DNA of 64,000 bases from Flavobacterium hercynium. Lineage in GTDB: Bacteria; Bacteroidota; Bacteroidia; Flavobacteriales; Flavobacteriaceae. The position numbers and the translations under genes were made by a program. Below, piece after piece: positions 47,168 to 55,885 of this stretch (position 1 is the stretch's first letter; each line of letters opens with the position of its first letter). The stretch is from contig NZ_MUGW01000029.1 in assembly GCF_002217285.1 (NCBI RefSeq), forward strand, positions 97,383-161,382, read 5' to 3'. The notes under the pieces were generated by a model. It searched no databases. It worked only from the letters and a program-made list of their open reading frames with translations, and had not been told where the DNA came from.

Positions 47168-47353
47168 ATTAATACTTCAAAACAAGCACTGGTTTTTAAT
47201 TAATTAAATGCTATTATCGAATTCAAATTAGAATAAATTGTCTTCGTTAAAATTACTTTACAAAATTGCATTGTATAAAATACATCGCGATTTTTTTAGT
47301 AATAGAAGTGCTTGCCTGAAGTAAAAGGGAATAACTGCTTTCTTATAAAGCTA

Positions 47354-48355
47354 TTATTTTATTTTAATAACTACTTTGCCCTTAGCACGACCTCCCTCTA
47401 CATAAGCTAATGCTTCGTTGATTTCGTTAAAAGGGAAAATTTTATCTATGACCGGTTTAATTATTTCGGCTTCAATAAGTTTTGTAATTTCGCCTAACTG
47501 ATGTCCTTCAGCTCTCATAAATAGAAAAGAATACTCGACATTTTTAGATTTTGCTTTCTTACGAATTCCTGAACTTAGTAAAGACAAAATCGTTTTTATC
47601 AGCCAGGAAGCTCCTATTTCTTTTGCAAAATCAGGGGTTGGAGGCCCTGAAATGGAGATAAGCTTACCTCCTGATTTTAACACATTCACAGATTTTTCGA
47701 GCGTCTTTTTATCCTGACTATTTACAACCAAATCATATTCTTTTAATTGGATTTCAAAATCACTGTTTTTATAATCGACAACAATATCAGCTCCTAAGTT
47801 CTTAAGCAAATCAAAACTTTTTGGACTTGCAGTAGTGGCAACATTAGCACCTAAGTATTTCGCCAATTGAATTGCAACCGTTCCTACACCTCCCGAGCCC
47901 GCCTGAATAAAAACTTTATCTCCTCTTTTAGTCTGTCCTTTCTCAACAAACACCTGCCATGCCGTAAGCGCAACCAAAGGAATAGATGCGGCTTCTTCCA
48001 TAGAAAGATTCTTAGGTTTGAGAGCGGTATCTTTTTCATCTATTGCAATAAATTCTGCAAATGTACCAATACGATGATCAGAAGGTCTTGCATACACTTC
48101 ATCGCCAACTTTAAACCTTGTTACATTTTTACCTGTTTTTACAACTACTCCTGCAACGTCGTGTCCTAAAATTAAAGGAAGTTTATACGGCAGCATTAGT
48201 TTAAACTCTCCGGATTTTATTTTAGAATCCAGAAGATTAACGCCTGCTGCATGCACTTCAACTAAAACATCATAATTGTTTATTTGTGGTACAGACAATT
48301 CCACTAGCTGTAAATTTTCTGTTTTACTATATTTATTAATTGTGAATGCTTTCAT
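47354..48355 (-). CDS. NADP-dependent medium-chain oxidoreductase (quinone reductase-like)
   Basis: 333 aa. MDR family without a structural zinc lobe: VEVHAAGVNLLDSKIKSGEF, LGHDVAGVVVKTGKNVTRFK, NADPH loop AGSGGVGTVAIQLAKYLGAN, and the ending AKGKVVIKIK. Reduces quinones or enones with NADPH. Third gene of an operon behind two SDR genes (14 nt gap), downstream of a TetR gene with shared operators; probable role in detoxifying reactive carbonyls or quinones. Confidence 0.88.
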   Translation of the reverse strand: MKAFTINKYSKTENLQLVELSVPQINNYDVLVEVHAAGVNLLDSKIKSGEFKLMLPYKLPLILGHDVAGVVVKTGKNVTRFKVGDEVYARPSDHRIGTFAEFIAIDEKDTALKPKNLSMEEAASIPLVALTAWQVFVEKGQTKRGDKVFIQAGSGGVGTVAIQLAKYLGANVATTASPKSFDLLKNLGADIVVDYKNSDFEIQLKEYDLVVNSQDKKTLEKSVNVLKSGGKLISISGPPTPDFAKEIGASWLIKTILSLLSSGIRKKAKSKNVEYSFLFMRAEGHQLGEITKLIEAEIIKPVIDKIFPFNEINEALAYVEGGRAKGKVVIKIK

Positions 48356-48369
48356 CTTTTATATTCTAA

Positions 48370-49137
48370 TTAGGATTGTAAACTCGCATAAATCTTTTTA
48401 GGATTAACTAAACTAAAAGCCACTTTTGGAAAAAATCGACTCAAAAAATAAATCACTTTTGTATCTCCTACCCTAATCGTAAACTTATCTTTTTTTATTC
48501 CGCTAATTAGTGCTTTTACTAAATCTTCGGTTGTGATTTTTTTATCGTTTCTTTTTGCTGTCATTTCTGTTGCTACAAGAGGTGGTAATAGTTCAAACAC
48601 TTTTACAGTACTACCCAATATTTCTAAATTTTTCCTAAGTATTTTGGTATAAAAGCTAATAGCTGCTTTGGATGCAGAATAGGTTGGTTCTTCTAAGGCT
48701 GGAACCAAACTCAACAGAGATGTTGTATTGATAATAGCACTTTCCTTTCTTGATTTCAGCATTTCAATAAAAAGAGTATTAAGTCTAATAACTCCTATAT
48801 AATTAACGTTCATTTCATAGACTGCATTATTTATAATCTGATTATTTCCTATGCCAAGATTTAGTGCCGGGCTTCCAACCCCGGCATTATTATAGAGAAT
48901 ATCAATTCCGCCTAAAAAAGTAACTTTTTCAAAAAGCGCCACGGCATCTTCTTCCTTTTCCACATCGCTTTTTATGGCAATTAGTGTTGGAAAGTTTTTT
49001 TTAGCTAAATCTAATTTAGTCTGATTTCTGCCTGTAATAATCACTTTTGCCCCTTCTGCTAAAAATTGTCTGGCAGATTCTAACCCAATACCCGAAGCGC
49101 CTCCGGTAATTAGTATTGTTTTACCTTTTATATTCAT
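48370..49137 (-). CDS. Short-chain dehydrogenase/reductase
   Basis: 255 aa classical SDR. TGGASGIGLE cofactor loop (11-20), NNAGVGSP, catalytic Ser in INTTSLLSLV and YSASKAAIS with Tyr/Lys. DltE-like branch. Lies 28 nt downstream of a second SDR gene and 14 nt upstream of the MDR gene. Substrate unknown. Confidence 0.88.
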   Translation of the reverse strand: MNIKGKTILITGGASGIGLESARQFLAEGAKVIITGRNQTKLDLAKKNFPTLIAIKSDVEKEEDAVALFEKVTFLGGIDILYNNAGVGSPALNLGIGNNQIINNAVYEMNVNYIGVIRLNTLFIEMLKSRKESAIINTTSLLSLVPALEEPTYSASKAAISFYTKILRKNLEILGSTVKVFELLPPLVATEMTAKRNDKKITTEDLVKALISGIKKDKFTIRVGDTKVIYFLSRFFPKVAFSLVNPKKIYASLQS

Positions 49138-49165
49138 TTTGTTTTGACCTTTTAAGTAGTACTAA

Positions 49166-49858
49166 TTATTTGAAAAATTGTTTTGAATCACCAACCGGAA
49201 CATCAAACTGATTTTTCTCTAATGCCAAAAACAACTCATCCGCAACTTCTTGTGGCGGAATACCATTTTCACCTCCTATTTCTGCTGAAAATTCAGTATT
49301 AACTAATGGTGGATATACTTCATAAATCTGAAGATTTTTTTCCTCTTCATACGTAGAACGTAATGCTGTCGTATAACTATGCAATGCCGCTTTTGCAGCT
49401 CCATAAGTTGGTAATACCTTATAACTTCCAAAAACTACAATTGAGGAAACATTTACAATAGCGGCTTCTGTTTTTTGTTGTAAATGTGGTAGTAAGAGTT
49501 CTGTAAAATGAATCACACTAAAATAGTTGGTATTCATTTCGATTGCTGCTTTTTCATGTGCATTTAAAGTTTCATTAAGCAAATACGTAAAAGCAAGTCC
49601 GGCATTATTAATGATCACGTTTACTTCCGGGTGATTCTCTTTCAGCTCCTGAGCAATACGAATTCTGTCTGCCTCGATTGATAAATCACCTTGTATGGCA
49701 ACAGTATTCTTCAATTCTGATAATGCTTTTTGCAAACGCTCTTCACTACGCCCGTTAATGATTATTTTATTGCCTGCTTCACTAAGTTTTTTAGCAATAG
49801 CTAATCCTATTCCGGCACTTCCACCGCTAATAAATATTGTATTTCCAGTTGTTTTCAT
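49166..49858 (-). CDS. Short-chain dehydrogenase/reductase (DltE-like)
   Basis: 230 aa classical SDR. SGGSAGIGLAIAKKL loop, INNAGLAFTY, catalytic VNVSSIVV and YGAAKAALHSY. First gene of the SDR-SDR-MDR operon. Its 112-nt upstream region carries two copies of a motif that also occurs before the tetR gene, so it is probably repressed by that TetR protein. Slightly shorter than average because the C-terminal extension is missing. Confidence 0.88.
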   Translation of the reverse strand: MKTTGNTIFISGGSAGIGLAIAKKLSEAGNKIIINGRSEERLQKALSELKNTVAIQGDLSIEADRIRIAQELKENHPEVNVIINNAGLAFTYLLNETLNAHEKAAIEMNTNYFSVIHFTELLLPHLQQKTEAAIVNVSSIVVFGSYKVLPTYGAAKAALHSYTTALRSTYEEEKNLQIYEVYPPLVNTEFSAEIGGENGIPPQEVADELFLALEKNQFDVPVGDSKQFFK

Positions 49859-49913
49859 TGTCGTTTATATTTAAATTAAAAATGTGTTTTTCTTATTTAT
49901 TATTTTAACAATT

Positions 49914-49954
49914 ATACTTTTTAGTATATTTTAAAATAAACTTTTTGGTATATT
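49914..49954 (-). promoter_or_regulatory. Probable TetR operator: two tandem copies
   Basis: Direct copies ATACTTTTTAGTATATT (49914-49930) and AAACTTTTTGGTATATT (49938-49954), offset 24 bp, between the tetR stop and the SDR start. The second copy with flanks (27 bp in all) is repeated exactly, in inverted orientation, upstream of tetR at about 50582-50608. AT-rich, with short TATAC/GTATA dyads. Confidence 0.7.
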
Positions 49955-49970
49955 TATATTCAAAAAAAAA

Positions 49971-50561
49971 TCATGTTGAATATTGGTCTATTTCAGACTT
50001 TAGACTTTTTATAAGACTTTGCAAAGGCTTTGCAGTATCCATAACCCTGCACATGACGATACCGCCTTCTATTGCGGCTACCATTTTAAAAGCGAAAACA
50101 GCAGGTTCGAGTTTACTGGTAAATTCTCCGTTATCAATTCCTTCCTGAAGCAATGCGGTAAGTTCTTCCTGACCTGCTCTGAATATTTTAGCAATTTTTT
50201 GTTTTACAAGAGGATAATTATCATCGGATTCTACTGCATTATTGAATATAGGACATCCTCCTGGAATTTGAGTCTGGATCGGATTCTTATAAAAATCCAT
50301 AAAGGCAAAAATTTTACCTTTAACCGATTTGCCTTTGGAAACTGCTAACCTTATTTTATCCGAAATTAATTTCAGAGACAAGTCAATAACTTGTTCTGAA
50401 AGGTCTTCTTTATTTTCAAAATGACCATAAAGACAGCCTTTGGTAAGCTTTGTAGCCGCCAAGACATCATCTATATGCACGCCTGATATGCCCTTTTCAT
50501 TGTAAAGAGGCATAGCAGTTTCTAATATAAATTGTTTGGTCTTTTCGGCTTTTGTCAGCAT
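49971..50561 (-). CDS. TetR/AcrR-family repressor
   Basis: 196 aa from ATG 50561 (a TTG three codons upstream is unlikely). N-terminal HTH: ETAMPLYNEKGISGVHIDDV and LTKGCLYGHFENKEDLSEQV, the standard TetR recognition region. C-terminal ligand domain includes PGGCPIFNNAVESDD, typical of AefR/YxaF-like members. Copies of one 17-bp motif upstream of itself and of the SDR operon downstream suggest autoregulation and control of the three oxidoreductases. Confidence 0.9.
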   Translation of the reverse strand: MLTKAEKTKQFILETAMPLYNEKGISGVHIDDVLAATKLTKGCLYGHFENKEDLSEQVIDLSLKLISDKIRLAVSKGKSVKGKIFAFMDFYKNPIQTQIPGGCPIFNNAVESDDNYPLVKQKIAKIFRAGQEELTALLQEGIDNGEFTSKLEPAVFAFKMVAAIEGGIVMCRVMDTAKPLQSLIKSLKSEIDQYST

Positions 50562-50582
50562 TGCATTCAAAATTAGAGTACA

Positions 50583-50599
50583 AATATACCAAAAAGTTT
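50583..50599. promoter_or_regulatory. Probable TetR operator upstream of tetR
   Basis: AATATACCAAAAAGTTT, the exact reverse complement of the copy at 49938-49954, 22 nt before the tetR start codon. With flanks the identity extends to 27 bp. Position fits autorepression. Confidence 0.7.
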
Positions 50600-50650
50600 A
50601 TTTTAAAAAACAAAATTGAATAAATTTTTAAAGAAAAACCCAAAATAAAA

Positions 50651-51544
50651 TTAATTTAAAAAACTCTTCTTGAATTCATTAGGGCTGAGACCCGTTTCTT
50701 TTTTGAATAATCTTGAAAAGGAAGGTAAACTTTCAAATCCTAAATCATAAGCTATCTCGGAGACAGTCAGTTCTTCATTTGCTTTTAATTGATTTTTAGC
50801 TTCATTGATTAAATAGATATGAATAAGCTCTATTGCTGTTTTACCTGTTTCTTGTTTTAATAAATCACTCATGTAGCGTGGTGATAAATTTAAAGCGGCG
50901 GAAATAGCACTCACGGTAGGCAATCCTTTTGAATTGAGAAGATTATTGTTTTTGTAAGAGCTTAAGATCTCGTTAAACTTCGAAACTGTTTTTCCTGAAA
51001 TTTCTTTTCGGTTTATAAACTGGCGCTTGTAGAATCTCTGTGCAAATTTTAGCATCGATTCAATATAGGTGAGGATAATATCTTTGCTGTAATCATCGAC
51101 ATTGTCGTGGTATTCCATTTCCATTTTATGAAAAATATCCCAAATGACGCTCTCTTCTTTTGGTGAAAGAAACAAAGCTTCACTAGTTTCATAATCAAAA
51201 TAAGAATAGTTTTTTATCTCTTTGTGCAAATGATGCCCCAAAAAATAATCTTCATGTATGAATAACAAAAACGCATCCTTTTCATGCTCTACCTCATTGA
51301 ACTGGATAATCTGTCTGGGTTTTGAAAACATCATACTGCCTGTATCATGATCATATTTGGTTCGTCCATAAAGAATTTCGCCTGCCTTAAGATCTTTAAG
51401 TCCGATCATGTAAAAATCTGTTGTAAACTCTTTTGCAAAGATTGTGCATACCGTGTTACAATGCAATAAACTAAATAGAGGATCTTCCGGCAAAGGAAAT
51501 CCGAGATGACGGTGCATATCTGCTAAATGCTTAAAATGTTCCAT
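50651..51544 (-). CDS. AraC-family transcriptional regulator
   Basis: 297 aa. N-terminal cupin-like sensing half (about 1-170), then two HTH motifs: GLPTVSAISAALNLSPRYMS and LTVSEIAYDLGFESLPSFSR followed by LFKKETGLSPNEFKK. Such regulators usually activate a neighbouring gene; the likeliest target here is the SDR gene upstream at 51651-52469, which is separated by a terminator and so is not in the same transcript. Confidence 0.92.
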   Translation of the reverse strand: MEHFKHLADMHRHLGFPLPEDPLFSLLHCNTVCTIFAKEFTTDFYMIGLKDLKAGEILYGRTKYDHDTGSMMFSKPRQIIQFNEVEHEKDAFLLFIHEDYFLGHHLHKEIKNYSYFDYETSEALFLSPKEESVIWDIFHKMEMEYHDNVDDYSKDIILTYIESMLKFAQRFYKRQFINRKEISGKTVSKFNEILSSYKNNNLLNSKGLPTVSAISAALNLSPRYMSDLLKQETGKTAIELIHIYLINEAKNQLKANEELTVSEIAYDLGFESLPSFSRLFKKETGLSPNEFKKSFLN

Positions 51545-51563
51545 ATTTTTTAAATGTTATAAA

Positions 51564-51585
51564 ACTACGCCATCTCTGGCGTAGT
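51564..51585 (-). terminator. Hairpin terminator after the SDR gene
   Basis: Perfect 8-bp stem ACTACGCC (51564-51571) / GGCGTAGT (51578-51585) with a 6-nt loop; on the minus strand it runs into TTTT. It is 66 nt downstream of the SDR stop and 20 nt upstream of the AraC gene. Confidence 0.7.
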
Positions 51586-51620
51586 CTGATTCACTAAAAC
51601 TTTATTTTACTATTTCTCTC

Positions 51621-51642
51621 CTTGCTTACTTCTTGCTTACTT
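51621..51642. repeat. 11-bp tandem duplication
   Basis: CTTGCTTACTT occurs twice head to tail (51621-51631, 51632-51642), just downstream of the SDR stop codon. Probably a small slippage duplication. Confidence 0.6.
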
Positions 51643-51650
51643 CTTTTGGC

Positions 51651-52469
51651 TTATTTACCGTGCGCTGCATTAGAAACATCTATCCAGGATTCCCAAGTTG
51701 CTAAACGTGTTTCAAAGCCATATTTCGCCATTGGAAGTCCTGCTTTACCAAGCAACAAACGAAGTGGCGGATTTTCGCTTTCTATAAGTTTAATCATAGC
51801 AGGAACTGTCGCTTCTGGTAATCCAACAATATCATCAGATAACATTGCATAAAAATTGGTTCTGACAGTATCATAAGCAGCTAATGCTGATGATGATTGT
51901 GCTGATGCTCCTCCCCAATCGGTCGAGAATTCATTTGGCTCCACAATTGTAACATTGATTCCGAAACCTTTTACTTCAGCGGCTAAACTTTCACTTAATC
52001 CTTCTACTGCAAACTTAGAAGCACTGTATAAACCTAATGTTGGAAAAGAAACCAATCCCAAAGCACTTGATAGTTGAATAATATGACCGCTTCCCTGCTC
52101 GCGCATAATAGGCAATACGGCTTGCGTAACCCAAACTAAACCAAAGAAATTCGTTTCCATTTGCTGGCGTACTTCTTCTTCTGTATTTTCTTCTAAAGCA
52201 CCAAACAAACCGTAGCCTGCATTATTGATTAATACGTCAATGCTTCCGAAATGTGTTTTTGCTTTTTTTATTGTTTCGAAAACACTATTTCGATTGGTAA
52301 CATCCAGCTGCAATGGTAATATTTGATCTTTATACTCTTTAACCAATTCATCTAAGACGCCAATGTTTCGGGCTGTCGCTGCTACATTGTATCCTTTTTG
52401 TAATAAAGCCGTTGTCCATAATTTACCAAAACCACGAGAGGCTCCGGTAATAAAAACTGTTTTTGTCAT
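51651..52469 (-). CDS. Short-chain dehydrogenase/reductase
   Basis: 272 aa classical SDR. TGASRGFGKLWTTAL loop, NNAGYGLFGALEE, IIQLSSALGLV, YSASKFAVEGLSESL, and VTIVEPNEFSTDWGG. Closely resembles the 'oxidoreductase, SDR family' often paired with AraC regulators in Bacteroidota. Has a TAATTTTG -7-like box at 52511-52504, 35 nt before its ATG. Substrate unknown. Confidence 0.89.
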   Translation of the reverse strand: MTKTVFITGASRGFGKLWTTALLQKGYNVAATARNIGVLDELVKEYKDQILPLQLDVTNRNSVFETIKKAKTHFGSIDVLINNAGYGLFGALEENTEEEVRQQMETNFFGLVWVTQAVLPIMREQGSGHIIQLSSALGLVSFPTLGLYSASKFAVEGLSESLAAEVKGFGINVTIVEPNEFSTDWGGASAQSSSALAAYDTVRTNFYAMLSDDIVGLPEATVPAMIKLIESENPPLRLLLGKAGLPMAKYGFETRLATWESWIDVSNAAHGK

Positions 52470-52503
52470 GTCTATTTTTGTTACTTATATTAATTTATTA
52501 GTA

Positions 52504-52511
52504 CAAAATTA
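52504..52511 (-). promoter_or_regulatory. Possible -7 box of the SDR gene
   Basis: TAATTTTG on the minus strand, matching the Bacteroidota TAnnTTTG consensus, 35 nt upstream of the start at 52469. No well-spaced TTG -33 element was found. Confidence 0.4.
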
Positions 52512-52587
52512 GACAACGAGTATTGCACAGGCTTACCCAAAAGTCAGGAAGACTTATCCATTTTTACGGAACCCACACAATTCTATT

Positions 52588-52938
52588 TTAGTCACTTTCG
52601 ATAATTACCTGTCGGTGTTTTATTCCCCAATCAGCAAGATCGTTTATAATGGTCTTTAACGTAAGTCCGTAATCTGTTAGCTGATAATGAATGGACACGG
52701 GCTGTGTATTCAGAACAGTACGCGTGATCAGTTTATTCATCTCCAGTTCTTTTAATTCTTTGCTCAGCATTTTGTTCGATATCCCGCTAACATCATTTAA
52801 GATATCCGAGAATCTTCTTTTATTATGAAAACAAATAGACGATATAACAGAAATTTTCCATTTTCCATTCAATATGTCCATTGTATCATGTACAGCCATG
52901 ATTTCTTTTCTGTGTTCAATATTACACTCGTTACTCAT
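52588..52938 (-). CDS. HxlR-family transcriptional regulator
   Basis: 116 aa. Typical HxlR winged helix: MDILNGKWKISVISSICFHN, RRFSDILNDVSGISNKMLSK, ELKELEMNKLITR and VHYQLTDYG-like YQLTDYGLTLK. One Cys at residue 5 (SNECNIEH) and one near 40 could sense oxidants or quinones as in some HxlR relatives. Divergent from the SDR gene at 53043, with repeated GTTAC sites between them. Confidence 0.9.
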   Translation of the reverse strand: MSNECNIEHRKEIMAVHDTMDILNGKWKISVISSICFHNKRRFSDILNDVSGISNKMLSKELKELEMNKLITRTVLNTQPVSIHYQLTDYGLTLKTIINDLADWGIKHRQVIIESD

Positions 52939-52940
52939 AG

Positions 52941-52988
52941 GTTACTTTGTTTCTCCAATGTTACTGTTACTTTTAGTTACAAAGTAAC
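52941..52988. promoter_or_regulatory. Probable HxlR operator: repeated GTTAC sites
   Basis: Four GTTAC copies at 52941, 52960, 52966 and 52976. The last forms the 13-bp palindrome GTTAC-AAA-GTAAC (52976-52988); GTTACTTTGT at 52941-52950 is the exact inverse of ACAAAGTAAC at 52979-52988. Placed between hxlR and the divergent SDR gene. Confidence 0.6.
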
Positions 52989-53008
52989 AAAAATAAACAA
53001 AACTAAAC

Positions 53009-53016
53009 TAGCTTTG
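53009..53016 (+). promoter_or_regulatory. Possible -7 box of the divergent SDR gene
   Basis: TAGCTTTG fits TAnnTTTG, 26 nt before the ATG at 53043 and about 20 nt downstream of the GTTAC palindrome, so the palindrome would overlap the -33 region, a good place for a repressor. Confidence 0.45.
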
Positions 53017-53042
53017 CCTCATAAACTATAAACATTTACAAA

Positions 53043-53786
53043 ATGAATTTTACAAATAAAAATGTCCTGATTGCAGGCGGAACTACCGGAATTGGATTAG
53101 CTACAGCCAAAGAATTTATTACTGCTGGCGCCAACGTTTGGATCACGGGCAGAAATACTGCAAATCTTGAAAAAGCAGCTACCGAAATCGGAAGTTCAAA
53201 ATTAAAAACTATTGTTGCAGATACAGCTAATTTATCTGATCTGACGCTTTTAGAAAAAACTTTCTCAGAAGGAAATACTAAAATAGATGTTCTTTATCTG
53301 AATGCAGGAATAGCGAAATTTGCCTCTATAGAAGAAGTAACAGAAGTTGATTTTGATGCTCAATTTAATACCAATGTTAAAGGTCATTTCTTTACGCTTC
53401 AAAAATTAATACCTCATTTAGCTGAAGGATCATCAGTTATATTTACTTCTTCAACAGTAGCTACAGCAACCAATTTGGGCACAAGTATTTATTCGTCTAC
53501 TAAAGGAGCATTAAACAAAATTGCTCAGATTGCAGCAAATGAATTAATAGGCAGAAAAATCCGTGTCAATATTGTTAGCCCTGGGCCAATTACTACCCCT
53601 GGGCTAGAAGGTGTGATTCCTGAAGAAGCCAGACATCATTTAGCTGCTGCTACAGCAATGCAAAGAATTGGAAATGCTTCAGAAGTTGCAAAAGCAGTGT
53701 TATTTCTTGCTTCTGATGATGCAAGTTTTATTACCGGAACAGAACTGGTAGTTGATGGTGGTTATCTAAATTATGCTTTAAAATAA
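53043..53786 (+). CDS. Short-chain dehydrogenase/reductase
   Basis: 247 aa classical SDR. AGGTTGIGLATAKEFI loop, LYLNAGIAKF, VIFTSSTVATA, YSSTKGALNKIAQ, and the late IRVNIVSPGPITTPGL and GTELVVDGGYLN. Probably NADPH-dependent. Divergent from hxlR and closed by a strong terminator, so a single-gene unit likely controlled by HxlR, as HxlR proteins often control a neighbouring reductase. Confidence 0.9.
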   Translation: MNFTNKNVLIAGGTTGIGLATAKEFITAGANVWITGRNTANLEKAATEIGSSKLKTIVADTANLSDLTLLEKTFSEGNTKIDVLYLNAGIAKFASIEEVTEVDFDAQFNTNVKGHFFTLQKLIPHLAEGSSVIFTSSTVATATNLGTSIYSSTKGALNKIAQIAANELIGRKIRVNIVSPGPITTPGLEGVIPEEARHHLAAATAMQRIGNASEVAKAVLFLASDDASFITGTELVVDGGYLNYALK

Positions 53787-53810
53787 TTGGCATTTACTAT
53801 TATTAAAAAT

Positions 53811-53849
53811 GAAGAAGCAGTCTAAAAAATTAGACTGCTTCTTTTTTTA
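53811..53849. terminator. Strong bidirectional terminator
   Basis: Stem 53812-53824 with 53831-53843 (core GAAGCAGTCTA / TAGACTGCTTC), 6-nt loop, followed by TTTTTTT on the plus strand. Closes the SDR gene and probably also the convergent OmpA gene, whose stop is at 53876. Confidence 0.85.
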
Positions 53850-53875
53850 TCTTCTGAAAAACGAAATGGTATTTT

Positions 53876-55873
53876 TTACAAGCTTGTAATAATAAATTCG
53901 CTTCTTCTGTTCATCTGATGTTGCTTCTCACTGCATTTTACTCCGTCAGCACAATTGTTTACTAATTGCGTTTCTCCAAAACCTTTGGCTGTCAAACGAC
54001 TTGCATCGATTCCCTTTTGTACTAACCAGTTTTTTGTAGATTCCGCTCTTTTTTCAGACAAAATCATATTACTTTCTGCTGATGATCTACTGTCTGTATG
54101 AGAACGTATATCCAGTGACAAACTCGGATATTGTTTTAAAATATCGACCACTTTCTGCAATTGTGGTTCTGATGTTTTTTTGATGGTAGATTTTCCTAAA
54201 TCAAAAAAGTTCAGTGGAATATTAAGCAGTTTTATTAAGTCTGTTCCCATACTAATTGGTTTTACTTTTACTGCACTAATCTTCGATGTTTTGATCTCTA
54301 TGTTTTTTACCAAAATCGGTTTTGATTTCTTTTCCAGCTCTATTGATAAACTAGTTTTATCAGTACCTCTTTTAATCTCAACCGAAACTTCTTTAAACTC
54401 ATAATCCGTTTTTGAAGTTTTTATAAAGTATTTTTTACCACATTTTACACCCGGAAAAGTAAATTCACCTTTTTGATTTGTGATCACTTCAACTGCATTG
54501 TTGCGGGTTTCATCAAATAAAATCAAACTTACTTCAGAAAGTACTTCTTTGGTTTCTTCGTCGACTACAACGCCCACTAATTGCTGTTCGCAAACCAATC
54601 TTTTTATTTCGTTGAAACGGTAAATATCATCAAAACCAACTCCTTTTCTGTTAGAGGTAAAAAAACCATTTCTAGTTTTATCATTAATTATAAAAGCAAA
54701 ATCATCGTCTTTACTGTTGACCGGTTCACCGACATTTTCAACTTCTTCAAAACTACCGTCTTCTTTAATTTTTGATACATAAATATCAAGACCTCCAAGT
54801 CCCGGACGACCGTCTGATGCAAAAAAGAGTTCGTTATCTCCGGAAACAAAAGGGAAAGTTTCTCTTCCTTCTGTATTAATTTCAGATCCTAAATTCTGAG
54901 GCGTTCCAAAAGTACCGTCTTCATTGATCGACACTTTATAGATATCTGACTGTCCAAGTGTTCCTGGCATATCTGATGCGAAATATAAAATTTTCTCATC
55001 AATGCTTAATGCCGGATGCGCTGCGCTATATTGATCGCTATTAAATGGAAGTTCTTTTACATTTTTCCATTCACCATCTTGCCACTCTGCTTTGTATATT
55101 TTCAGAAGCGTAATATCTTTATCGTTGCTTCCTTTTTTTCCATCATTAACATTATTTCTGGTAAAGTACATCGTCTTGCCATCTTTTGTAAATACTGGCG
55201 TAGACTCATTATACTTTTGATTGTTCTTTTTATTAAACAATGTCGGAATACCAACGCTTCCATCTGAATTTAAGTCTGCCTTGTATAGTTTTGAAAAAGA
55301 TTTATTCGTCCATTTAAAACTACTCTGAAATACGCCACCCGTGTCACGAGCAGAAGTGAAAATTATTTTATTATCAAAAATTGTCGTTCCGTATTCTGAA
55401 TAAACAGTATTGATTCCGGCATCAGCAATAAGAAAACGACCTGAATTTAATTTTATTGATGCTAAATAATTTTTATCCTTTTTACTTAAAACTGCTCTTT
55501 TTTCTACAGCTGCTTTTTCTTCGTATTTCTGTAAAACTTCATCGGCTTTTTTATAATTCCCATTGGTTTTTAAACATTGTGCGTAGCGGTACAAATATTC
55601 TGCTTCTTGCTCACGATGTTCTCGAAACAACCTGTCATACCATTTTAGGGCTTTTACAAATTCTCCTATAAAGTAATAGGAATTTCCAAGGCGCTGTAAT
55701 ATCCTTTCCTCTTTGTTTCCTTTGCTTACAATTCTTTCATAACTTTTTATAGCATCTACATAGGCATATTCATCGTACTTTTTGTCCGCGTTTTTAATTA
55801 ATGATGTCTGTGCAGTTGCGTTGAAAACAAAGCAACATAATAAAGCTATGCAGCTTAAACTTTTAATTCTCAT
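53876..55873 (-). CDS. OmpA-family protein with TPR, PD40 and CarboxypepD-like domains
   Basis: 665 aa. Signal peptide (LSCIALLCCFVFNATAQ); TPR-like helices about 25-130 (RLGNSYYFIGEFVKALKWYD); PD40/WD40-like blades about 160-420 (PALSIDEKILYFASDMPG, GGLDIYVSK); a carboxypeptidase-regulatory-like beta-sandwich about 425-495; OmpA peptidoglycan-binding domain about 540-660 (LDIRSHTDSRSSAESNMILS, KRAESTKNWL, NRRSEF). This domain set accompanies PorP/SprF genes beside T9SS adhesins in Bacteroidota. Probably anchors the surface complex to peptidoglycan. Starts 12 nt after porP/sprF. Confidence 0.9.
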   Translation of the reverse strand: MRIKSLSCIALLCCFVFNATAQTSLIKNADKKYDEYAYVDAIKSYERIVSKGNKEERILQRLGNSYYFIGEFVKALKWYDRLFREHREQEAEYLYRYAQCLKTNGNYKKADEVLQKYEEKAAVEKRAVLSKKDKNYLASIKLNSGRFLIADAGINTVYSEYGTTIFDNKIIFTSARDTGGVFQSSFKWTNKSFSKLYKADLNSDGSVGIPTLFNKKNNQKYNESTPVFTKDGKTMYFTRNNVNDGKKGSNDKDITLLKIYKAEWQDGEWKNVKELPFNSDQYSAAHPALSIDEKILYFASDMPGTLGQSDIYKVSINEDGTFGTPQNLGSEINTEGRETFPFVSGDNELFFASDGRPGLGGLDIYVSKIKEDGSFEEVENVGEPVNSKDDDFAFIINDKTRNGFFTSNRKGVGFDDIYRFNEIKRLVCEQQLVGVVVDEETKEVLSEVSLILFDETRNNAVEVITNQKGEFTFPGVKCGKKYFIKTSKTDYEFKEVSVEIKRGTDKTSLSIELEKKSKPILVKNIEIKTSKISAVKVKPISMGTDLIKLLNIPLNFFDLGKSTIKKTSEPQLQKVVDILKQYPSLSLDIRSHTDSRSSAESNMILSEKRAESTKNWLVQKGIDASRLTAKGFGETQLVNNCADGVKCSEKQHQMNRRSEFIITSL

Positions 55874-55885
55874 AGTTAATATAAA

